From Treponema sp. UBA937 (GTDB lineage Bacteria > Spirochaetota > Spirochaetia > Treponematales > Breznakiellaceae): a stretch of DNA of 5,173 nt. Position numbers and translations under genes: made by a program. Location of the stretch: contig DBDH01000015.1 of the NCBI GenBank assembly GCA_002293455.1, forward strand, positions 1 through 5,173, in the 5' to 3' direction. This document shows positions 1-4,802 of this stretch, piece after piece (position 1 is the stretch's first letter; each line of letters begins with the position of its first letter). A model generated the notes under the pieces. That model saw nothing but the letters and a program-made list of their open reading frames with translations. It did no database searches and was not told the DNA's origin.

Positions 1-20
1 CAGGAGACACTTCATATTGT

Positions 21-902
21 CTACACATCAATCCCGATAAATTTTTTTGCGGCTAAACCAATAATAAACGAGATAAACGCTACCCCCAAGCTGACCAATA
101 CCATTTCTCCGAATCGTTTGAGGAAAGGCAGACTTTGAGCAACAGAAATATAATAACTAAACAACAAAATGATGAGGATGGCGATGCTCAGCATAACAGC
201 ACAAGCGGTGATATACATAGAATTAGGCAAGAGGAGATAGGGAATAAGCATCAACGCCATAGTAATAAAATATGCGGCTCCAGTATATACACATGATATC
301 AACGCCTTCTTGTTCATGGTGAACTTTGCTACCAAATAATTAGAAGCTGCCGTAGACAGCGTTGCTGAAATACCGATGATAATACCTGAAAGCGCGACAA
401 GATGTGTAGACTCAAGCGCAAAGGTTAAACCCGCCAGCGTCCCGGTAAGTTCCACCAGAGCATCATTCAAACCAAACACCATGGCACCGACATAATGGAG
501 CCGCTCTTCATCGAGCAGCTCCATGAGACGATTTTCGTGTTCTCTTTCATCGGCGAGAATTGCCCTCGCCTCCGGGACTTCTTTCTCGATGGCATTTAAT
601 CCCTGTATGCCGATTTTTTCGGCTTGGTACATGTATTTGATCGTAAAGGTATAACCTAACAAAAAACTTATAATTCTAAATAAAAAGATTTTGAAAACAC
701 GCGGTTTTGCGTCTTTCCCGGTATAGTCTTTCCACTTTTCATAATGACTGCGTTCCGCATTTGCGATTTTCACAAGAACGTATCGGTTCTCCTCATCTTT
801 TTGTTTCGCGGCAATAATGTGATAGAGTACACTTCCTGTAATTTCATCACGTTGAAATTGAATTAAATGGTTTAATATGACAGGGCTGACGCTTTTTGAC
901 AT
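21..902 (-). CDS. Ferritin-like / VIT1-CCC1 fusion protein (MbfA-like iron transporter)
   Basis: Predicted 293-residue inner-membrane protein with two domains. Residues 1-135 are a ferritin- or rubrerythrin-like diiron domain. Candidate iron ligands are E20, E50 with H53 (ExxH), E95 or E106, and E119 with H122 (second ExxH, in DEREHE). Residues 136-293 match the VIT1/CCC1 family: the opening segment FGLNDALVELTGTLAGL (143-159) is the family signature, followed by hydrophobic segments near 168-190, 200-224, 229-254 and 266-285. In the known family (Ferritin-CCC1; MbfA of alpha-proteobacteria) the soluble domain binds iron or peroxide and the membrane domain moves Fe2+/Mn2+ out of the cytoplasm; that role here is inferred. 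The frame is open upstream to an ATG at 989, but I chose the ATG at 902 because AAGGAG lies 6 nt upstream, the ferritin fold begins there, and the 989 ATG overlaps the -10 box. It is AT-richer than the forward genes and transcribed away from them. The product class is secure; substrate and direction are not. Confidence 0.9.
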   Translation of the reverse strand: MSKSVSPVILNHLIQFQRDEITGSVLYHIIAAKQKDEENRYVLVKIANAERSHYEKWKDYTGKDAKPRVFKIFLFRIISFLLGYTFTIKYMYQAEKIGIQGLNAIEKEVPEARAILADEREHENRLMELLDEERLHYVGAMVFGLNDALVELTGTLAGLTFALESTHLVALSGIIIGISATLSTAASNYLVAKFTMNKKALISCVYTGAAYFITMALMLIPYLLLPNSMYITACAVMLSIAILIILLFSYYISVAQSLPFLKRFGEMVLVSLGVAFISFIIGLAAKKFIGIDV

Positions 903-908
903 TTTTAT

Positions 909-914
909 CTCCTT
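909..914 (-). promoter_or_regulatory. Shine-Dalgarno of the ferritin-VIT1 gene
   Basis: Read on the minus strand this is AAGGAG, 6 nt before the ATG at 902. It decides the start: the longer reading from 989 has no comparable ribosome site and would begin inside the predicted -10 box. Confidence 0.85.
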
Positions 915-948
915 ATTTAGGCCGCATAAGCGACTGATACAAATCGAA

Positions 949-969
949 TGACACCGCTTTGCGGCGTCA
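949..969 (-). promoter_or_regulatory. Stem-loop in the 5' leader of the ferritin-VIT1 gene
   Basis: On the minus strand, TGACGCCGC and GCGGTGTCA pair over 9 bp (8 Watson-Crick plus one G-U) around an AAA loop. The hairpin lies between the predicted transcription start (about 981) and the start codon at 902. No U-run follows it in the direction of transcription, so it is not an intrinsic terminator as it stands. Its 5' arm (GCCGCA, 965-960) could instead pair with TGCGGC at 926-921, just upstream of the ribosome site, giving an alternative fold. It could stabilise the mRNA or be regulatory; the structure is seen, the function is not known. Confidence 0.5.
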
Positions 970-987
970 CTATCTTTTCTATTTATC

Positions 988-993
988 ATTATA
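988..993 (-). promoter_or_regulatory. -10 box of the ferritin-VIT1 promoter
   Basis: Read on the minus strand this is a perfect TATAAT. The region 17-18 nt upstream reads TCTTCC or TTCTTC, so there is no good -35 box. Transcription would start near 981 and give a leader of about 80 nt that includes the 949-969 stem-loop. The weak -35 leaves room for an activator, or the match is a chance hit in AT-rich DNA. Confidence 0.5.
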
Positions 994-1113
994 GAACATT
1001 TCTTTGCAGAGGAAGAAAATTCAGGAATAACAGCAATATTAAAAAATAACAGAAATTGTATGGTAAATAGGTTAAGAAAAAGAGAAAAAGAAGCACGTTA
1101 AAAAATGATGAAA

Positions 1114-1142
1114 TTAACAAAAAACTATCCTTGGGATAGTAT
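1114..1142 (+). promoter_or_regulatory. Sigma70-type promoter of the lipoprotein operon
   Basis: TTAACA at 1114-1119 (5 of 6 to TTGACA) is followed after exactly 17 nt by TAGTAT at 1137-1142 (4 of 6 to TATAAT). Transcription would begin near 1149-1150, leaving a leader of about 65 nt before the ATG at 1215. A second possible -10, TATAAA at 1176-1181, has only a poor -35 (TTCCTA, 16-nt spacer) and is the weaker choice. Confidence 0.45.
1124..1140. promoter_or_regulatory. Inverted repeat between -35 and -10, candidate operator
   Basis: ACTATCC and GGATAGT form a perfect 7-bp inverted repeat around TTG. It sits in the spacer of the TTAACA/TAGTAT promoter and runs into the -10 box, a usual position for a repressor site. 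It is too far upstream to be part of the leader if that promoter is right. No regulator gene is present in the window, so the binding protein is unknown. Confidence 0.4.
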
Positions 1143-1151
1143 ACAAATACT
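1138..1151. repeat. Second, overlapping inverted repeat AGTAT-N4-ATACT
   Basis: A 5-bp inverted repeat with a 4-nt centre covers the predicted -10 box and transcription start. It shares AGT (1138-1140) with the right arm of the 1124-1140 repeat. It may extend the operator or be chance in AT-rich sequence. Confidence 0.25.
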
Positions 1152-1191
1152 CGTTCCTATGGTAAAATTTCTACCTATAAAGATTTCTCAC

Positions 1192-1214
1192 AAAGGCTCC
1201 TCTCGGAGGTTTTT
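1192..1214 (+). promoter_or_regulatory. Shine-Dalgarno hairpin before the lipoprotein gene
   Basis: The ribosome site GGAGGT (1205-1210) lies 4-5 nt before the ATG at 1215. The preceding CTCC (1197-1200) can pair with GGAG (1205-1208) around a TCTC loop. AAA (1192-1194) can add weaker pairs with TTT (1211-1213), across a G-G mismatch and a G-U pair. The ribosome site would then be occluded. CCTC (1199-1202) with GAGG (1206-1209) is a competing register that hides the same bases. The stem is short, so it may only modulate translation. Confidence 0.4.
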
Positions 1215-2618
1215 ATGTGTATAAAAACATTGCTTCAAAATGTTCGGTGCTTATTCATTCTCCTAATGGTATGTTTTCTTTCTTCCTGCTTTAGTCCTTG
1301 GCGGGGCGGCGAGGGAACATTAACCTTGCGTTTAGGCGGCAGTTCCGGCAGGTCGGCAGTTTCTCAGGAAGAACAGGCTTCTTTAACTTATACCATAACC
1401 CTAACCGGTTCCGGTCCAAGCATTACCCAGACTTTTCCCGCCGGTGCGGCTTCGGCAACCTTTAAACTCCAGCCCGGAATATGGAATGTTACGGTGAAGG
1501 GCAGGGGAACAATTCCTGAGGCGTATTCCATTTATTCTGATGATTTGCAGGAAAATGCTTTTCCGGAAAATAATATGCTCCGTGCCTACGGAGAAAAAAC
1601 AGTAGTTATTGAAGGCGGCGGCAGTATCTCCGAACCAATTACGATGTTTCCGGCGGTGGAAGCGGCCAATGGGCCTCAATTGTCAATCGCCTTTTCTCTT
1701 GCCGGAGACGATAACAGAAAAGAATATGTCTTCATTACTAATGATATTACGGTAAATTCAGATATACCCAGCTGGGTTGAGTCGGGACAGAATATTGAGT
1801 TAAGGGCGGAGAAAAAGGTCACAATCGAAAGGCATAGTCAATTCAATAAGAACGTCTCTCTCATTACAATTGATGGCGGAACATTGACACTTGGCAAAGA
1901 AGGCGAAACGAATCAATACCTGCAAATTTCCGGTGAAATTGACGGTGTAGACCAAAATGGGTCCGGTCAAGACAATCCTCCCTATGCGGAAGCTCCCCTA
2001 ATCGGTGTGTACGGGAGTGTCGAGGCAGCGGCTTTGGTGATGTATGACGCCCGGATATATCATAACCGGGCGGATCCCAACACCACCTTCATTGGTTTTT
2101 CCCCCGGGGTTTTTGTGTCGGGTAAATATGGTAAGTTTATTATGCATGGCGGTTCAATTGACGGCAACACCGGAAACGACAGCGGCGGCGGTGTGAAGGT
2201 CGAAAACGGCGGAACCTTCATACTGAATGGAGGCTGTATCGAGGGGAATGAGGCGTCTTATGGCGGTCAGGTCTATGTGGGCGGTGTTAGTTCCGATCCC
2301 AGTGCTGGAATTGATGGGGCTTTCTTTTATATGAATGGCGGAACCCTCAGCGGCAGAGGCAGTGAAGCCGACACACAAGCTGACCTCGGTGCGGGAGTAT
2401 GTATAATGCCAGGCGGTACCTTTACAAAAACAGGCGGTACTATTTACGGTTCAGGGGATAGTGAATATAATTTACACGCTAATGGTGATCGTGGTAATGC
2501 GGTCTTTTATGATTCCAGCGAAGAGAATATGATAAATTATATACGAAACAGAACTCTTAAACCAGATGATAATTTAAGTACCGTTGATCCAGAAAACTGG
2601 GATTGGGACATTCCCTAA
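1215..2618 (+). CDS. Beta-helix repeat lipoprotein, treponemal type
   Basis: A 467-residue predicted lipoprotein of unknown function. The N-terminus has a basic and hydrophobic export signal with a lipobox-like LSSC, so Cys25 would be lipidated. Residues 33-145 look like a beta-sandwich: alternating strands in GTLTLRLGG, YTITLTGSG, FKLQPGIWNVTVKG and a closing VVIEGGGSISEPITM. Residues 155-217 are a linker with further strands. Residues about 219-414 carry degenerate rungs of the pattern GG-T-F-hydrophobic-x-GG-x-I-x-G-N, typical of right-handed beta-helix surface proteins. The C-terminus is polar and Trp-rich (NWDWDIP). The ATG at 1215 is supported by GGAGGT upstream and an immediate signal sequence. 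It is first of four co-directional envelope genes; 28 nt separate it from the OmpA-like gene. No catalytic motif is recognisable. Similar repeat families are abundant in gut treponemes, where adhesion or surface display is usually guessed; that role is unproven, and membrane side cannot be read from sequence. Confidence 0.88.
   Translation: MCIKTLLQNVRCLFILLMVCFLSSCFSPWRGGEGTLTLRLGGSSGRSAVSQEEQASLTYTITLTGSGPSITQTFPAGAASATFKLQPGIWNVTVKGRGTIPEAYSIYSDDLQENAFPENNMLRAYGEKTVVIEGGGSISEPITMFPAVEAANGPQLSIAFSLAGDDNRKEYVFITNDITVNSDIPSWVESGQNIELRAEKKVTIERHSQFNKNVSLITIDGGTLTLGKEGETNQYLQISGEIDGVDQNGSGQDNPPYAEAPLIGVYGSVEAAALVMYDARIYHNRADPNTTFIGFSPGVFVSGKYGKFIMHGGSIDGNTGNDSGGGVKVENGGTFILNGGCIEGNEASYGGQVYVGGVSSDPSAGIDGAFFYMNGGTLSGRGSEADTQADLGAGVCIMPGGTFTKTGGTIYGSGDSEYNLHANGDRGNAVFYDSSEENMINYIRNRTLKPDDNLSTVDPENWDWDIP
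1998..2456 (+). repeat. Coding repeats: beta-helix rungs within the lipoprotein
   Basis: Residues 262-414 contain about five imperfect rungs, beginning near residues 262, 297, 323, 349 and 391, spaced roughly 25-40 residues apart. The cleanest reads GGGVKVENGGTFILNGG and then CIEGN (324-345). Others include FIMHGGSIDGN (308-318), FYMNGGTLSG (371-380) and GGTFTKTGGTIYG (400-412). Each places Gly-Gly turns before a short strand, and several end in G-N. The repeats are clear in protein but diverged in DNA, so they are old duplications and not a recent tandem array. Confidence 0.65.
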
Positions 2619-2637
2619 TGCAATATTGAAAAGTAAT

Positions 2638-2641
2638 GGAG
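2638..2641 (+). promoter_or_regulatory. Shine-Dalgarno of the OmpA-like gene
   Basis: GGAG lies 5 nt before the ATG at 2647 and 8 nt before a second in-frame ATG at 2650. Either could be used; the product would differ by one Met. Confidence 0.6.
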
Positions 2642-2646
2642 ATTGA

Positions 2647-3561
2647 ATGATGCGTAATAGAGTTGGAAAAACAGTACTCCTTACTGTAATGTTTGCGGTT
2701 TTGTTTGTGCTTCCGCTTTCCGCGCGGCTTTCTGCACAGACGGCGCAAAAAGTAGAAGATTTGCTTAATCAAGAAGCGGTAAGCTGGGCGGGCGCGGCAT
2801 ACTTCGCACTGGAAGCGGCGGAAAAAGCGGTATTGGACAGCCCCGATGAAGCTTTTCAGTTTGCCTCTTCCCAAAGTTGGCTGCCGAAGAACATCGAAGC
2901 CTCCAGCAGGGCGCGGCTTGACGGCATTTCCCTCCTTTTGATGAGAGCCTTTGACCTTAATGGGGGCTTGTTTTATACGCTTACCAAGAATTCCCATTAC
3001 AGTTACCGCGAATTAGTGTATAAGAAAGTAATTCAAGGCAAAACTGATCCTGAAATGGCCGTGTCGGGCCAGGAATTCCTTTTTATGATCAGCAGAATCC
3101 TGGCGATAAAGGAAGCCGATCTTGAAAAACTTGCGGAAGAAATCAATGCTCAGCTAGAAAGCCAGCACATATCCGGTGCGAGGGCAAATGTTACTACGGA
3201 AGGCGTAACCATCAGCATAACGAATATTCAGTTCCTTGCGAATTCCGCGGAATTAACCGATCCTGAAAAAGATAAAATCCGTGAAATTGCGGAAATTTTA
3301 AAAACCGTACATGGCCAGAATCTGCTTGTTGCGGGGCATACCGCTTTGGCCGGAACAAGTGCGGATCAAATGCAGACAAGCATTGAACGCGCCGAGGCAG
3401 TGGCGGATTATCTTGTTTCGCTTGGAGTGAGAAACCGGGAGGAAATCGTAGTTCAAGGCCACGGGGCGGACCGGCCGATAGCGGATAACGCGACTGCGGA
3501 AGGGATGGCTTTGAACCGCCGGGTTGAAATTACCATTTTACTAAGAGCGGGGAATAGATAA
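2647..3561 (+). CDS. OmpA-family periplasmic protein, Tp0624-like, peptidoglycan Asp missing
   Basis: A 304-residue exported protein. Residues 1-30 form a signal peptide with a likely cut after LSA (30|31); with no Cys in the protein it is not a lipoprotein. Residues 33-152 are a helical domain containing DEAFQFASSQSWLP, LDGISLLLMRAFDLNGG and YRELVYKKVIQGKTDPEM. The G-x-DP spacing weakly recalls S-layer-homology modules, and the arrangement resembles T. pallidum Tp0624 (recognised from memory). Residues 153-172 are a charged helical linker. Residues 186-298 are an OmpA C-terminal domain: NIQFLANSAEL (193-203), GHTALAG (230-236), SIERAEAVADYL (245-256), GHGADRP (271-277) and NRRVEI (290-295). 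The family's peptidoglycan-contacting Asp, normally in GHTD, is Ala233, while the partner Arg248 is kept. Wall binding may therefore be weak or absent. The stop overlaps the next ATG by one base (TAATG), suggesting translational coupling to the beta-barrel gene. Confidence 0.9.
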   Translation: MMRNRVGKTVLLTVMFAVLFVLPLSARLSAQTAQKVEDLLNQEAVSWAGAAYFALEAAEKAVLDSPDEAFQFASSQSWLPKNIEASSRARLDGISLLLMRAFDLNGGLFYTLTKNSHYSYRELVYKKVIQGKTDPEMAVSGQEFLFMISRILAIKEADLEKLAEEINAQLESQHISGARANVTTEGVTISITNIQFLANSAELTDPEKDKIREIAEILKTVHGQNLLVAGHTALAGTSADQMQTSIERAEAVADYLVSLGVRNREEIVVQGHGADRPIADNATAEGMALNRRVEITILLRAGNR

Positions 3562-4769
3562 TGAAAAAGTTTTTTGTGTTGATGGTCCTTATCATTGTGC
3601 TGCCTGTTTTTTCTGTTTTCGCAAAAGACTTTGGGGCCTTGCTGAATCAGAGCGGCTTTTTTTCGGGAGACGGCAAAGCAAACGGGTTCGATTACAGCGG
3701 ATCGCTTTCCGGCTGGTTTTCATCGCCGCTGTGGAGCGATGCCGAGGTAATGGTTTCCGCCGGCCTTACGGTGGATTATTCCAACGAAAAATGGAATGTT
3801 ATACCGGAACTTCTGCGCACCGAATTGAGCTTCCGCGCGGGGGATAACGGGCGTGTCAGCGTCGGCAGAATTCCCTATGCCGATCCGCTGGGTTTTATCG
3901 CAAACGGTCTCTTTGACGGCGCGCGTTATACGTTGGATTTTGAAAACGGTTCCGAGTTTAGCACAGGCGCGTACTATACAGGCCTTCAGTATAAAAAGAC
4001 CGCTCAAATTACCATGACAGCTGCCGAACTTGCCGAATACAGCGCCGAACTTGATTATTCCGATTTCGCGGATACTTATTTCGCGCCAAGCCGCGTTGTT
4101 TTATCGGCGGACTGGAGGCATCCGGGAATTTCGGAGCTGCTGCGTCTGCATCTGGCGCTGATAGCTCAGTTTGATCTTTCCGGCAGTAAGGATTTTTTTC
4201 ACAGCCAATACCTTGCCGCGAAGGCAAGCGTTCCCATAAATCAGTTTATCTTTGAAGCGGGCGGCGCTTTAGAAATGGCGGAAACGGCGGATAAAACCCT
4301 CTTTTCCTTTGCCGGTGAACTGAGCGCGGGCTGGATGCTTCCTACCGCGATTTCCGACCGCCTGCGTTTTTTGGGGCGTTTTTCTAATGGCACGGTAGGA
4401 GACGGCAAAGCCGTAACCGCCTTTGTTCCCATTAACACCAAGTCGCAGGGCTATATCCTTAAAGGAAAACTGTCAGGCCTTTCAATGCTGCAGCTTGAAT
4501 ATACGGCGCTTCTTCATGAAACAGTTTCGGTAAGTATTGCCGATTCCTATTTTGTGCTGAGTGATTTAGGCACCTATCAAGGCGCGCCTTACGGAAGAGA
4601 CGGCCATTTTTTAGGCAATGAGATATACGGATTTGTAAGCTGGAGCCCTCTTTCGGATATTCAGGTTAGGGCAGGCGGAGGCATCTTTTTGCCTTCATTG
4701 GGCAATGCCGATACGAAAGCCGATCCCTTATGGTCTTTCGATCTAAACCTTGTGTTGACGCTTTATTAA
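3561..4769 (+). CDS. Predicted outer-membrane beta-barrel protein, treponemal family
   Basis: A 402-residue protein with a signal peptide cut after FSVFA (21|22). The mature part is almost entirely alternating amphipathic strands split by short turns, for example SGSLSGWFSS, AEVMVSAGLTVDY, RTELSFRAG, GRVSVGRIPYADPLG, FAGELSAGWML, GFVSWSPL and IQVRAGGGIFL. It ends in FDLNLVLTLY, with a terminal aromatic residue as expected of a BAM-recognised last strand. There are no Cys residues and no long hydrophobic helix after the signal. I recognise the general look of treponemal outer-membrane proteins but no specific porin or transporter. The start shares its first base with the upstream stop; a purine-rich GCGGGG lies about 8-10 nt before it. 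The next gene starts 33 nt downstream. It may form a pore, or host the neighbouring lipoprotein; neither is shown. Strand count needs structure prediction. Confidence 0.82.
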   Translation: MKKFFVLMVLIIVLPVFSVFAKDFGALLNQSGFFSGDGKANGFDYSGSLSGWFSSPLWSDAEVMVSAGLTVDYSNEKWNVIPELLRTELSFRAGDNGRVSVGRIPYADPLGFIANGLFDGARYTLDFENGSEFSTGAYYTGLQYKKTAQITMTAAELAEYSAELDYSDFADTYFAPSRVVLSADWRHPGISELLRLHLALIAQFDLSGSKDFFHSQYLAAKASVPINQFIFEAGGALEMAETADKTLFSFAGELSAGWMLPTAISDRLRFLGRFSNGTVGDGKAVTAFVPINTKSQGYILKGKLSGLSMLQLEYTALLHETVSVSIADSYFVLSDLGTYQGAPYGRDGHFLGNEIYGFVSWSPLSDIQVRAGGGIFLPSLGNADTKADPLWSFDLNLVLTLY

Positions 4770-4787
4770 ACGCGGATTATTGTTAAT

Positions 4788-4793
4788 AGGGAG
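4788..4793 (+). promoter_or_regulatory. Shine-Dalgarno of the FecR-domain gene
   Basis: AGGGAG lies 9 nt before the ATG at 4803, inside the 33-nt gap after the beta-barrel gene. No promoter or terminator is evident in that gap, so read-through from upstream is the likely source of transcript. Confidence 0.6.
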
Positions 4794-4802
4794 AATATTA
4801 TT

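Larger units (their letters stand above)
903..1214. other. Divergent intergenic region with back-to-back promoters
   Basis: About 310 bases separate two genes transcribed away from each other. I find no convincing gene here; the middle (about 1020-1125) is A-rich on the plus strand. The left part holds the leader and -10 box of the iron gene. The right part holds a sigma70-like promoter, two overlapping inverted repeats and a Shine-Dalgarno hairpin for the lipoprotein operon. No tRNA, CRISPR or mobile-element end is visible. Confidence 0.7.

Noticed and set aside
1..20. A terminator for the ferritin-VIT1 gene after its stop.
   Set aside because: Only 20 bases are available and they hold no stable stem followed by a U-run.
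949..969. An intrinsic terminator on the plus strand, since T-rich sequence follows the stem.
   Set aside because: No plus-strand gene ends nearby, the T-run is broken, and the G-U pair becomes an A-C mismatch on that strand.
903..989. A 29-residue N-terminal extension of the ferritin-VIT1 protein from the ATG at 989.
   Set aside because: It has no ribosome site, its ATG overlaps the TATAAT box, and it encodes the leader hairpin; AAGGAG before 902 explains the start better.
1060..1101. A 13-codon basic mini-ORF (starting MVNRLRKREKEAR) before the operon.
   Set aside because: It has no ribosome site, lies upstream of the predicted promoter, and is expected by chance in A-rich DNA.
1401..1679. 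An open minus-strand frame of about 90 codons inside the lipoprotein gene.
   Set aside because: It is antisense to a well-supported gene, and its composition is that of a reverse-read coding sequence with no recognisable domain.
2138..2456. Recent tandem DNA repeats or a slippage-prone array in the lipoprotein gene.
   Set aside because: The similarity is at protein level only; the DNA units differ in sequence and length.
2557..2997. An open minus-strand frame of 146 codons spanning the lipoprotein/OmpA junction.
   Set aside because: It is very Arg/Lys-rich with no domain and lies opposite a signal peptide and conserved helical domain; it is a shadow frame.
3720..4441. Three open minus-strand frames within the beta-barrel gene.
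   Set aside because: They are short, contiguous with the codon periodicity of the forward gene, and lack domains or ribosome sites.
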